This document shows positions 36,891-44,868 of a stretch of DNA of 53,154 nt, piece after piece (within the stretch, counting starts at the first letter, position 1; every line of letters begins with the position of its first letter). The notes below the pieces were generated by a model that had not been told where the DNA came from, ran no database searches, and saw nothing but the letters and a program-made list of their open reading frames with translations. Origin of the DNA: Lachnospiraceae bacterium (GTDB lineage Bacteria; Bacillota; Clostridia; Lachnospirales; Lachnospiraceae); contig JAAWKM010000003.1 of the NCBI GenBank assembly GCA_022797375.1, positions 1 to 53,154 on the forward strand, written 5' to 3'. Made by a program: the position numbers and the translations under genes.

Positions 36891-37523
36891 ATGAATGTAG
36901 TAATTATAGATGATGATAAATTTGTTACAAGTGCACTTAAAGCAATTCTTGAAGCCTCTGGAAATGTTACTGTGCCAGCAACAGGTACTGATGGCAGTGA
37001 AGCGGTAAAGCTATATGGAGAATACTTACCTGACATACTTCTTACAGATATACAGATGAATGGTTTAAGTGGTCTTGAAGCAACAGAGAAAATACTGGAA
37101 AAATATCCAGATGCAAAAATACTTCTTCTAACCACATTTCTTGATGATGAATATATTATACAGGCATTAAAACTTGGAGCAAAAGGATATCTCTTAAAAC
37201 AGGATTATGAAAGCATACTTCCAGCCCTGGAAGCAGTATATTCAGGCCAGAGTGTATTTGGCACAGAAATAATATCTAAAATACCTGGGCTTTTAAATAC
37301 TGCATCTAAATTTGACTATGCCTCATATGATATTAATGAACGTGAATTAAATGTTATAAAGCTGATTGCAGATGGCCTTAGCAACAAGGAAATAGCATCA
37401 AAGCTTTTCCTTAGCGAGGGGACTGTAAGAAATTACCTGAGTACAATTCTCGAAAAATTAGAACTGCACAACAGAACACAATTAGCAATTTTTTATTATA
37501 AACACAAGTGCAGTTTGCCATAA
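36891..37523 (+). CDS. NarL/FixJ-family response regulator
   Basis: 210 residues. The receiver domain has the acidic pair (IIDDDKF), phospho-acceptor Asp in LLTDIQMNG (about 53), the Thr of LLTTF and the Lys of GAKGYLLK. The C-terminal LuxR-type helix-turn-helix reads LSNKEIASKLFLSEGTVRNYL. It should dimerise when phosphorylated by the kinase encoded just upstream and control transcription; targets are not evident. Ribosome site AAGGAG. Terminator after the gene is shared with the chemoreceptor. Confidence 0.93.
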   Translation: MNVVIIDDDKFVTSALKAILEASGNVTVPATGTDGSEAVKLYGEYLPDILLTDIQMNGLSGLEATEKILEKYPDAKILLLTTFLDDEYIIQALKLGAKGYLLKQDYESILPALEAVYSGQSVFGTEIISKIPGLLNTASKFDYASYDINERELNVIKLIADGLSNKEIASKLFLSEGTVRNYLSTILEKLELHNRTQLAIFYYKHKCSLP

Positions 37524-37533
37524 AAACAATATT

Positions 37534-37556
37534 GGAGCATCCTTTACAGATGCTCC
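37534..37556 (-). terminator. Terminator between response regulator and chemoreceptor
   Basis: GGAGCATC (37534-37541) pairs with GATGCTCC (37549-37556). On the minus strand a TTGTTTTTA run follows, so it ends the chemoreceptor transcript; it may also slow the opposing one. Confidence 0.8.
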
Positions 37557-37567
37557 CTTAAACTATT

Positions 37568-39028
37568 TTATACATTCTCAAGCCGGTTTGAAAGTGCCTT
37601 TATTTCAGTTAACATATTTTCAAACTCTGCCATCTTCCCTACAGATACTTCTGACTGCTGCACCCCTTCTGCTGATGAAGCAAATACCTCTTCACTTGTA
37701 GCAGAAAGCTGGCTTATATTATCAGAAATAACACCTGTTGAGTTTACAATTTCTTTCATAAGGCTTTCTGTTACCTGTATGCCATTTATAAGATTATTAA
37801 CATTTCCCTCTATTATATTAAACCTCTGCTTTGTATCCTCAATCATATTATTCTGGATATCTATGGAATGGCTTGATATATCAATGCTCTGGCTTGCTGT
37901 TTCAACATCCTTTATAAGCTGGTTAATAATATCAGTAATTTTATTAGTTGCGTCTTTTGTTTCTTCTGACAACTGGCGTATTTCATCCGCTACGACTGCA
38001 AATCCTTTTCCCGCTTCTCCTGCCCTTGCTGCCTCTATTGAAGCATTAAGCGCAAGAAGGTTTGTCTGGCTTGATATTGACATTATGCTGCCAACTATTT
38101 CTTCAACTTCACTTACTTTTTCAGAAAGGCGTTTTGTAGCTTTAACAGTATTGCTGTTGTTCTCATCTACAGTCTGCGCCTGGCGTTTAAGGTCTTCCAC
38201 AACCCTTGCCCCATCATCAATAGTAGCCCTGGTCATATCAGAGTCTTCTTTCATTTCAAGGGTCTTTTCTTCTGCTTTTGAAGCTGCTTCATTAATATCA
38301 CTGCACATCTGTGCCTGCCTTTGGATAGCCTCTGCTGTACTTTCTGTACTCTCTGATATATTTTTCATTGATATATCATTAGAATTGACTGACCTGCTTA
38401 ATACTGAAACCATCTCTGATGCTTCTTCAAACTTACTGTTAAGCTGCTTTGCAACTTCAGACATTATATCATTGGTTTTCTGCTGTTTTCTGGCACCCTC
38501 TTTTATAGTTTCTGTATTTTCATTAAAGAAAACATCCAGGAGATTAACCACACGTATAGTTGCAAATGCTGAAAGCATAATTACTACTCCGCCTATAACA
38601 GAAGCTTTATAATCTGCTTCACCTGATGCGGAAAACCTTATACATTGTATAATATATGCAATTATAATAACAGAATTACTAATGTACATAAGTCTCTTGT
38701 TAAGATATGCCACATATGCAAATACTATAGGTAAAGCATATACAAATGAAATCTGTGTTGAATTAAAACACATCATTACAAGAAATACAATCCCGCCTGC
38801 AGAGTACAACACAAGTGAACAAATCCTTTTCTGCCTGCTTGTTATATATGCTGCCACGACAGCCACTGCTGCAATTAAATAAACAGCTAACTGTATATAT
38901 GTACTTGCCGTCCCACTGCTTGTAAACAGCACTGTTATAATAAAAAACAAGTTTAATATTATTAGTATTAATAATATTGGAAAAACAGCTGTATTAGCTT
39001 TTTTATACTGTTTTTCTGTCATATCCAT
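37568..39028 (-). CDS. Methyl-accepting chemotaxis protein with six-helix membrane part
   Basis: 486 residues. About six membrane segments lie between 15 and 165 with short loops and no large outside sensor domain. The cytoplasmic coiled coil carries the CheA/CheW contact tip [19 protein letters not shown] and [15 protein letters not shown]. No HAMP domain is obvious. Receptors of this shape sense membrane or internal cues. No other chemotaxis or flagellar gene is present in the window. Ribosome site GGGGGTATTAAATATG. Confidence 0.9.
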   Translation of the reverse strand: MDMTEKQYKKANTAVFPILLILIILNLFFIITVLFTSSGTASTYIQLAVYLIAAVAVVAAYITSRQKRICSLVLYSAGGIVFLVMMCFNSTQISFVYALPIVFAYVAYLNKRLMYISNSVIIIAYIIQCIRFSASGEADYKASVIGGVVIMLSAFATIRVVNLLDVFFNENTETIKEGARKQQKTNDIMSEVAKQLNSKFEEASEMVSVLSRSVNSNDISMKNISESTESTAEAIQRQAQMCSDINEAASKAEEKTLEMKEDSDMTRATIDDGARVVEDLKRQAQTVDENNSNTVKATKRLSEKVSEVEEIVGSIMSISSQTNLLALNASIEAARAGEAGKGFAVVADEIRQLSEETKDATNKITDIINQLIKDVETASQSIDISSHSIDIQNNMIEDTKQRFNIIEGNVNNLINGIQVTESLMKEIVNSTGVISDNISQLSATSEEVFASSAEGVQQSEVSVGKMAEFENMLTEIKALSNRLENV

Positions 39029-39177
39029 ATTTAATACCCCCTCATTTAAGACTCTTATATAATACTATATTCTGCTATAATATTATACTACAAATATCAG
39101 GTTTTTCCACAAAAAATTTCCCAAACAGGGGATATTAATGTAACAGTCCGGCCTTCCATAAAAATACAAGTTTTAAT

Positions 39178-39242
39178 GTATACATAACCAGTGCTGGAAG
39201 CACTGCTATGTTACTATTAAGCCGTAAGGCTGAATAGTAACA
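39178..39242. repeat. 64-bp repeat, copy c (inverted copy at 43780)
   Basis: It contains AGTGCTGGAAGCACT (hairpin 1) and TGTTACTATTAAGCC/GGCTGAATAGTAACA (hairpin 2). The reverse complement at 43780-43843 differs at three positions. It lies just downstream of ilvN and may act as its terminator. Confidence 0.75.
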
Positions 39243-39267
39243 TATTAATTAAATAACATCACAATAT

Positions 39268-39774
39268 TTACCTGTCATTAAGTGACAATGCTTCTATTGC
39301 AACACTTCCTCCGCGTACCACTTCAATCCTGTTAATAAATGTTTTATTAAACAGGGCTATCATATCGTTATTTTTATCCTCAGTTTTAACACACTGTATA
39401 AGTACAGAATTCCTGCTGTAATCAATTATATCAAGTGAAAACGCCTGTGCTATCCTGAATACTTCTGACTTATCCTTGTCAGAACAACTATTTACTTTTA
39501 TATAGAGAAGCTCCTTTTTATGTATAGGCACTTCTGAAATATCAATTACTTTTATTACTACTACATTACGGTTAAGCTGCTTTTTAATCTGCTCAAATGT
39601 CATATCATCACTTGTAAGCCCTATGGTCATCCTTGAAACAGAAGGGTCTTGTGTTTCACCTACTGTAAGCGTGTCAAGGTTATATGATTTTGCAGCAAAC
39701 ATTCCTGATATTTTGGCAAGAACACCAATCTGGTTCTCAACATAAAGTGAAATCCAACGTTTTTTAACTTCCAT
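39268..39774 (-). CDS. ilvN: Acetolactate synthase regulatory subunit
   Basis: 168 residues, normal for IlvN/IlvH. An N-terminal ACT domain (WISLYVENQIGVLAKISGMFAAKSYNLDTLTVGETQD) binds valine for feedback control, and the C-terminal domain includes ELLYIKVN and the final VRGGSVAIEALS. It activates the catalytic subunit encoded upstream, with an 83-base gap. That gap holds a predicted pseudoknot that ends close before the GGGGG ribosome site, so its translation may be controlled separately from ilvB. Confidence 0.95.
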   Translation of the reverse strand: MEVKKRWISLYVENQIGVLAKISGMFAAKSYNLDTLTVGETQDPSVSRMTIGLTSDDMTFEQIKKQLNRNVVVIKVIDISEVPIHKKELLYIKVNSCSDKDKSEVFRIAQAFSLDIIDYSRNSVLIQCVKTEDKNNDMIALFNKTFINRIEVVRGGSVAIEALSLNDR

Positions 39775-39788
39775 ATTTCCCCCATTTC

Positions 39789-39839
39789 TGCGCTGCTTTC
39801 ATAATCCGGGTTTGTGGCAGGCAGCGCACAGACACAAAC
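39789..39839 (-). ncRNA. Leader pseudoknot before ilvN (copy 2 of 3)
   Basis: On the minus strand: GTTTGTG (39833-39839) pairs with CACAAAC (39810-39816); TGCGCTGC (39821-39828), inside that loop, pairs with GCAGCGCA (39789-39796) outside it. The order a-b-a'-b' is an H-type pseudoknot. It ends about six bases before the ribosome site. Related copies precede ilvB and the gene at 44125. Confidence 0.7.
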
Positions 39840-39857
39840 TTTATAAGTAAAATTGAT

Positions 39858-41585
39858 TTAACACATAATTATTTCTGAAAGCCCTTTTCCTGTTGGAACC
39901 ATCGGAAATACATTTGCACTGCTATCTATTATACACTCAATTATTGTAGGTGAATCTTTAAACTGCATTGCATAATCAAATGCTTTTTTTATATCTTCCT
40001 CTCTAAATATCCTTATCCCATGTGCTTCGTAACTTTCAGCAAGCTTTATAAAATCCGGGATATATTTTGGACATTTTTCTTCTCCCGCTGCACATTTCTG
40101 GCAGTTCTTTTCACAACTTTTACGGTATTTCAGACATGTACCAGAATATCTTTTTCCATAAAAAAGTTCCTGCCACTGGCGTACATTGCCAAGATACCCA
40201 TTGTTAAGTATAACAATTATAACTTGCAGCCCATAAACCATTGCTGTCGCAAGTTCCTGTATATTCATCTGTATTCCGCCATCACCAGAAATTGCAATAA
40301 CCGTACTTCCAGGATTGCCAAGCTTTGCACCTAATGCTGCTGGAAGCCCGTATCCCATTGTCCCAAGCCCTCCCGAAGTAAGCAGCTTGCCATTGCCGGA
40401 TGGTTCAAAATACTGCGTTGTCCACAGCTGGTTCTGCCCTACGTCTGTAGCAACTATTGGGCTGTCAAAGTTTTCATTAATATACCTGATAATAGTTTCT
40501 GGTGACATACCCTTACACTCTTTCATTTTTACAGGGTATTTCATCTTCCATTCCATTGTCTGCTCCACCCATTTACTAATTTTCATAGGTGTAACATACT
40601 CTAACATTTTATCTATTGCAAGTTTAGCATCTGCTACTATCGGAATATCAACAACTATATTTTTAGAAATAGAAGCAGGGTCTACATCAATGTGGATTAT
40701 CTTAGCATCTGGTGCAAATTCACTTATTTTTCCTGTTATCCTGTCATTGAAACGTGTACCTATTGAAAATAATACATCACATTCGTTTACAGCATGGTTT
40801 GCTGCATAGCTTCCGTGTATTCCAAGATTTCCAAGGTACAGGCTGTGCCCGCATGGTACAGCACCCTTGCCCATTATTGTTGTAATAACTGGTATCCCTG
40901 TAATATCTACTAACTTTTTCATGCTTTCATTAGCGCCTGCTATATTTACACCACCACCTGCAAGAAATAAAGGCTTCTTAGCTTTTTTAAGTTCAGCAAG
41001 TGCTTTTTTAAGCTGCCCTGCATGGACTCCCTCGCTTGGTTTATATCCACGCATACTTACTTCATCTGGATATACATCACTTCCCATGCCATTTTGTATA
41101 TCCTTTGGCAAATCTACTACAACAGGACCAGGCCTTCCTGTGCGTGCTATATAAAATGCCTCTTTTATTATACGTCCCAGGTCTTCTCTTTTCCTTACCG
41201 TAACTGAATATTTGCAGATGCTGTTAGTAATACCAACTATGTCAACTTCCTGGAAAGCATCATTACCCAGAAGTCCTAATGGCACCTGTCCCGTAAAGCA
41301 TACAAGTGGCACACTGTCATAATTGGCAGTTGCAATTCCTGTTACAAGGTTAGATGCACCTGGTCCGCTTGTAACAAGGCATACGCCAGTTTTGCCTGTT
41401 GAACGCGCATAACCATCTGCCGCATGTATAAGCGCCTGTTCATGCCGTGGTATAATAATTTCCATATCATCAACACCATATAAAGCATCAAATAAGTCTA
41501 TAGCCTGCCCTCCTGGGTAAGCAAAAAGCGTGTCAACACCCTCTGCCCTTAATGCTTTTACAAAAAGCTCTGTTCCTTTAACCAT
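39858..41585 (-). CDS. ilvB: Acetolactate synthase catalytic subunit
   Basis: 575 residues, ThDP-dependent, joins two pyruvates (or pyruvate and 2-oxobutyrate) in valine, leucine and isoleucine synthesis. Landmarks: FAYPGGQAIDLFDAL, the catalytic Glu of PRHEQALIHAADGYAR, TSGPGASNLVTG, and the ThDP/Mg motif GDGGIQMN..AT..NN. Near residues 482-505 it has a Cys-rich stretch (CLKYRKSC...CQKC...KC) inserted where most homologues go straight to the PDF-KLAE segment; five Cys lie within 24 residues. Start at 41585 follows TGAGG. Expression is under a T-box and a second leader fold. Confidence 0.95.
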   Translation of the reverse strand: MVKGTELFVKALRAEGVDTLFAYPGGQAIDLFDALYGVDDMEIIIPRHEQALIHAADGYARSTGKTGVCLVTSGPGASNLVTGIATANYDSVPLVCFTGQVPLGLLGNDAFQEVDIVGITNSICKYSVTVRKREDLGRIIKEAFYIARTGRPGPVVVDLPKDIQNGMGSDVYPDEVSMRGYKPSEGVHAGQLKKALAELKKAKKPLFLAGGGVNIAGANESMKKLVDITGIPVITTIMGKGAVPCGHSLYLGNLGIHGSYAANHAVNECDVLFSIGTRFNDRITGKISEFAPDAKIIHIDVDPASISKNIVVDIPIVADAKLAIDKMLEYVTPMKISKWVEQTMEWKMKYPVKMKECKGMSPETIIRYINENFDSPIVATDVGQNQLWTTQYFEPSGNGKLLTSGGLGTMGYGLPAALGAKLGNPGSTVIAISGDGGIQMNIQELATAMVYGLQVIIVILNNGYLGNVRQWQELFYGKRYSGTCLKYRKSCEKNCQKCAAGEEKCPKYIPDFIKLAESYEAHGIRIFREEDIKKAFDYAMQFKDSPTIIECIIDSSANVFPMVPTGKGLSEIIMC

Positions 41586-41602
41586 AAATTTACCTCATTT
41601 CT

Positions 41603-41653
41603 GCGCTGCTCTTTGCACATAATGTAATGTTTGTGCCGCAACGCTGGCACAAA
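41603..41653 (-). ncRNA. Leader pseudoknot before ilvB (copy 1 of 3)
   Basis: On the minus strand: TTTGTGCC (41646-41653) pairs with GGCACAAA (41630-41637); GCGTTGC (41638-41644) in the loop pairs with GCAGCGC (41603-41609), one G-U. It begins in the T-run of the T-box terminator and ends close to the TGAGG ribosome site, so it would form only in read-through messages. Confidence 0.65.
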
Positions 41654-41942
41654 AAAAATCCTAAGCTTAACGCTTAGGACGGGTAATCCGCGGTACCACC
41701 TAAATTCAGAAAAAGTTCCACACTCTGCCAGTACGCAGGCAATAAAGCCATTAATACTGCTTTCCCTGTAACGGTGGAAAAATCCGTCAGAGCCTACTTG
41801 GATAAAATCCTTTTGGTCTGCTGCTCAAGGGCTACTTCTATATATACAGAATGAAGATTTACACCATCCATCTTCTCTCTATGCCTCCAGTAAATATATA
41901 CTCCTCCCTGTCACTGCATTTACTATTCTTAATTTTCTAATT
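41651..41942 (-). promoter_or_regulatory. T-box leader of the ilvBN operon, probably valine-specific
   Basis: On the minus strand the canonical T-box GGTGGTACCGCG (41689-41700) is followed by the terminator CCTAAGC/GCTTAGG with eight T (41651-41678). Upstream, stem I shows GGAGTA of the specifier loop (near 41900), the GGATGGTG apical loop (near 41860) and GAAGTAG (near 41835). Reading GAA as the loop-E side, the specifier is GUA, valine. Uncharged tRNA would favour antitermination. The class is certain; the specifier is inferred by hand folding. Confidence 0.9.
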
Positions 41943-41948
41943 TATGTG

Positions 41949-41977
41949 ATATTACCATTAAAAATAAAATCTGTCAA
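41949..41977 (-). promoter_or_regulatory. Promoter of the ilvBN operon
   Basis: On the minus strand TTGACA (41972-41977), 17 bases, TAATAT (41949-41954). Transcription should start near 41942, just before T-box stem I. Confidence 0.82.
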
Positions 41978-41993
41978 CAGGAAATTTTTTGAA

Positions 41994-42290
41994 TTCACGT
42001 CCGTTTCATAAAAATCCCAGTTATTCTGTGCTGGCAGACGGACGCAGGTTTCCAGTGCCAGTCTGTTTATTCCACTCCAGGGCACGCTTCCGCTACAGTA
42101 ACCCACGCAGCGGCACATAAAGCCCCTGTGTCCCAAAAGGAACTTATATGTTTCTTCTGCCACACAGGGGCTTAAATGCCGGCGGGGTTAAAGTGCACCT
42201 GTCATGGAATAAACAGACTGGACATGCGGAACCTGCTGTCTTCTGGCAAACCTGGAATTATAACTGGAAATTTTATTGTGTGCTAAATTA
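41994..42290. repeat. ACGTCCGTTTCATAAAA-type element, copy A
   Basis: The left arm starts TTCACGTCCGTTTCATAAAA and an imperfect inverse forms the right arm (to about 42290). Inside are GTCTGTTTATTCCA (42061-42074) and its exact inverse (42205-42218), enclosing a 130-bp core with the hairpin AAGCCCCTGTGT/ACACAGGGGCTT (42120-42173). The core matches copy B (52892) in reverse. No coding frame. The element ends just upstream of the ilvBN promoter. Confidence 0.75.
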
Positions 42291-42439
42291 TCCAGACAAA
42301 CGGGAGATACTGCAGTATTATTTATATGGCAGCAAATGGAATAAATGCGGTTCTATAATATATGGAACCTGCCACTGCAAATTTATAATAAAACCCAGGA
42401 TAATAAAATTAACAGTTTCCAGTTATACCATAGATTTTT

Positions 42440-43162
42440 CTATACACTAAATAGAAAAGTCTTTTCATATTCTTTCATTATTAATTCTTCATGGCGTTTG
42501 TCATGTTCTATTTTCTCATTTAGTTCTTTAAAGTTTTCATGTATTCTGTCCATCATAGCAAAAAGACCTTCTTGTTTCTGCTTTTCATATTCTTCCAGAA
42601 TGTGTTTAGCAATATTATCAGCCTGCAATCCAGACAGACTATTTTCATGCTCAAAATATAAATCAAACAGACGGAATGGAGCCTTATATTCCATAATATT
42701 ATAACCAATCGTTCCATCCGCTTCCAGAAACACATCTGCATGCATATATTTCATTCCATCACTTAAACACCCTTCCTTTAAAACTTCCCATTTGTTATTT
42801 AAATTTTCTGTAAAACCTATCAAATGTTCCATAAATACAGGGTCATTTGCTGCTTTTTCAAAAATTTTTTTATCAAAAGCAATGCTAACTGTTCCTAAAC
42901 TGCTAAAATTTTTTAAATTAGAATTACCTAAAAATTTTTCTGGCAGCCACTCCTGGTCTGTACATTCAAGAGAAATATCCTCTACAGCAAATGACGCATT
43001 AGGAAATCTTTTACATAATTCCTTAAAACAATCTACATCACTTATGCCATTTTCACCAGAAACCGTTTTATTCTCTGCTTCTGCCTGCTTTTTTACAGAA
43101 ACAGGAAAATCATAAAAACCAACATTTTCATTATTAAGAGAATTGAAACTAATCATATCCAT
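42440..43162 (-). CDS. Unknown 240-residue protein, DUF6033-like layout
   Basis: 240 residues, no signal peptide or membrane helix. The middle has FAVEDISLECTDQEWLPEKF, then SLGTVSIAFDKKIFEKAANDPVFMEHLI and YMHADVFLEADGTIGYNI; the last third is a charged helix. The pattern of a conserved 'fixed residues then drilled-down helix, then a reported value with DG' recalls DUF6033 proteins of Clostridia, but I am not sure. Ribosome site GGGAGGG. It precedes nothing closely on its strand except the repeat copy A, and follows a small secreted protein gene at 43264. Confidence 0.65.
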   Translation of the reverse strand: MDMISFNSLNNENVGFYDFPVSVKKQAEAENKTVSGENGISDVDCFKELCKRFPNASFAVEDISLECTDQEWLPEKFLGNSNLKNFSSLGTVSIAFDKKIFEKAANDPVFMEHLIGFTENLNNKWEVLKEGCLSDGMKYMHADVFLEADGTIGYNIMEYKAPFRLFDLYFEHENSLSGLQADNIAKHILEEYEKQKQEGLFAMMDRIHENFKELNEKIEHDKRHEELIMKEYEKTFLFSV

Positions 43163-43263
43163 ATCTACCCTCCCTAGATTAATTTATCCCGCATTAGCCA
43201 GGAACTATAATAACCTCTGCCATATCTGCTGCCTTACCGCAGACATACAATTACCCATGTAAC

Positions 43264-43680
43264 TTATTCCTCTAGCATGCTTGTATCTACTTTATGTTTG
43301 CCTTCATCTGACATTATATCAACCATATCTTCATTAAAATATTCTTTTACCTTATCAATATCTTTAACTGGCTCAGACCAGGCTATATCACCATCTTCAT
43401 TTACATATGAATACTGCAAAAACGGATATATAGTTATATCACCATTATCATCAACTTCATATTTATATTTTGCTTTTGGATAAGCACCGTCTGCTTTATC
43501 ACTATCATTAACATTTTCATATACTGATGACGTACTTGTATTTATTTCCCTGTCAGAACATATAGCACTTTCCTTTATATTTTTGCCTGCATCAGCAGAA
43601 GAAGTGCTTTTATATGCAAATACCCAGCAACAAGATACAGCAGCCACCATAGTCAAATACTTTAAATATTTTTTCTGCAT
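43264..43680 (-). CDS. Small exported protein of unknown function
   Basis: 138 residues. MQKKYLKYLTMVAAVSCCWVFAY is a signal peptide or signal anchor. The rest is polar and acidic with a YKYEVDDNGDITIYPFLQYSYVNEDGDIAW segment holding two similar short strands. No known domain. Ribosome site GGGGG. It is 101 bases upstream of the 240-residue gene on the same strand, so the two may be cotranscribed. Confidence 0.6.
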   Translation of the reverse strand: MQKKYLKYLTMVAAVSCCWVFAYKSTSSADAGKNIKESAICSDREINTSTSSVYENVNDSDKADGAYPKAKYKYEVDDNGDITIYPFLQYSYVNEDGDIAWSEPVKDIDKVKEYFNEDMVDIMSDEGKHKVDTSMLEE

Positions 43681-43779
43681 ACTAATCCCCCACTTTTCTT
43701 TAATTCTGGTTTTCTTATAATACTACCACAATTTTTAAATATTTACTACACCTTTTCCATTATTTTACACGTCTGTTTG

Positions 43780-43843
43780 TTACTATTCAGCCTTATGGCT
43801 TAATAGTAACATAGCAGTGCTTTCAGCACTGGTTATGTACACA
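43780..43843. repeat. 64-bp repeat, copy d (inverted copy of 39178-39242)
   Basis: GTTACTATTCAGCC, ATGGCTTAATAGTAAC, then AGTGCTTTCAGCACT. Its reverse complement matches copy c with three differences. Copies c and d bracket a 4.5-kb stretch with ilvBN. Confidence 0.75.
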
Positions 43844-43950
43844 TTTTGCCAACGGGCAGCAGGTTTTCTATGCCATGGCATATGAACCCTGCGTCCGTTT
43901 GCCAGCACAGTATAACTGGAAATGTTTTATCCCTGTTTTGGACATTTACA
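43844..43950. repeat. Partial ACGTCCGTTTCATAAAA-type element, copy D
   Basis: In reverse complement it reads CATTTCCAGTTATACTGTG and AAACGGACGCAGGG, as in the arms of copies A and B. It also holds TATGCCATGGCATA, a perfect palindrome. It is fused to the preceding 64-bp repeat. The 44 to 44.05 kb stretch beyond may contain a promoter (TTGCAA 43994-43999, TAAAAA 44017-44022). Confidence 0.6.
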
Positions 43951-44058
43951 GCATTCCTTTCTGCCAGATAAGGATAAAAAATATTTAATGGAATTGCAAA
44001 AGCTCATGTGGTAAAATAAAAAATATAGGAAAAGTTAAGAGTTAAAAGTTCGTGTAAA

Positions 44059-44109
44059 GTTTGTGTCTGTGCGCTGTCTGCCGCAAACCTGGATTATTAA
44101 AACAGCGCA
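44059..44109 (+). ncRNA. Leader pseudoknot before the acetyltransferase gene (copy 3 of 3)
   Basis: GTTTGTG (44059-44065) pairs with CGCAAAC (44082-44088, one G-U); TGCGCTGT (44070-44077) pairs with ACAGCGCA (44102-44109). Over 65 bases it agrees with the ilvN leader at 58. One C-G pair there is a U-A pair here, a compensatory change. It ends five bases before the TGAGGG ribosome site. Confidence 0.7.
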
Positions 44110-44124
44110 GAAATGAGGGTAAAT

Positions 44125-44862
44125 ATGAACACTCAAATGGCAGAAAACATTACAAAAGATTACTATTCCCAATTTTGTGGAATTAACCTTACGAAATTGA
44201 AATATGGAGTACATTTCATATGTTCACCAGAACGTGATAAAAGACTAAAAGGCTTTGGATGTAAATATACAATCTACACTTTTGCAAATGACAATTTATG
44301 CGTAGTTTCCTATGCACCAAAACATAAAGCTTTTATTGAACAATTGAAAAAATACGGAAAAGATGAAATTATTCTTGCTATAAACCAGCAATTTAAGTTA
44401 AAAAGGATGCAGCTTATGATGTTTGAAAATGAAATTGTGGCTTGTTACGGAAATGCAAGAATTCTTAAAACTGAGGATTATCCCCTCTATGAAGCTTTTT
44501 TCCGTGCTACATATCCCAATGCAAATCCCAGCGGATGGTTATATGAGTATTTTATTGAAAAAACTGGTAAGGAATATTTTACTGGATATTTTTCTGGCCA
44601 TAAATTATTATCTGTCTGTGATGCGCCAGATATGCCATATATGGAGGATAAAATCCAGCATACAGGTATCAATACATTAAAAGAAGAGCGGAGAAAAGGA
44701 TATGCAGCCTGTACAGCAGCATTGGCAGTCCATAATTTAATTGAAAAGGATATCTGCCCACAATGGGAATGCCATGTTGAAAATATTGCTTCTATAGAAC
44801 TTGCCAAAACCATTGGATACAAAGAATATGGTGTAGCATATATTCTTGAGGAATGGGAGTGA
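44125..44862 (+). CDS. GNAT-family acetyltransferase
   Basis: About 245 residues. The N-terminal part (to about 110) is a poorly conserved domain, the C-terminal part a GCN5-type acetyltransferase fold: HTGINTLKEERRKGYAACTAALAVHNLI carries the acetyl-CoA loop (R/Q-x-x-G-x-G/A, here RRKGYA), followed by WECHVENIASIELAKTIGYKEYG. Substrate unknown. I chose the ATG at 44125 because the ATG at 44113 overlaps the TGAGGG ribosome site. Six bases separate it from the amidohydrolase gene, so the two should act together. Its leader copies that of ilvN. Confidence 0.85.
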   Translation: MNTQMAENITKDYYSQFCGINLTKLKYGVHFICSPERDKRLKGFGCKYTIYTFANDNLCVVSYAPKHKAFIEQLKKYGKDEIILAINQQFKLKRMQLMMFENEIVACYGNARILKTEDYPLYEAFFRATYPNANPSGWLYEYFIEKTGKEYFTGYFSGHKLLSVCDAPDMPYMEDKIQHTGINTLKEERRKGYAACTAALAVHNLIEKDICPQWECHVENIASIELAKTIGYKEYGVAYILEEWE

Positions 44863-44868
44863 TATATT

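Noticed and set aside
40056..40150. Cys-rich stretch of ilvB as a frameshift artefact
   Set aside because: Reading frame is intact on both sides and homologous blocks resume at PDFIKLAESY, so it is a true insertion.
41820..41850. Leucine (CTT) reading of the T-box specifier
   Set aside because: CCCTTG pairs with CAGGG at the base of stem I, so CTT would lie in a helix; GUA after GAA fits the loop.
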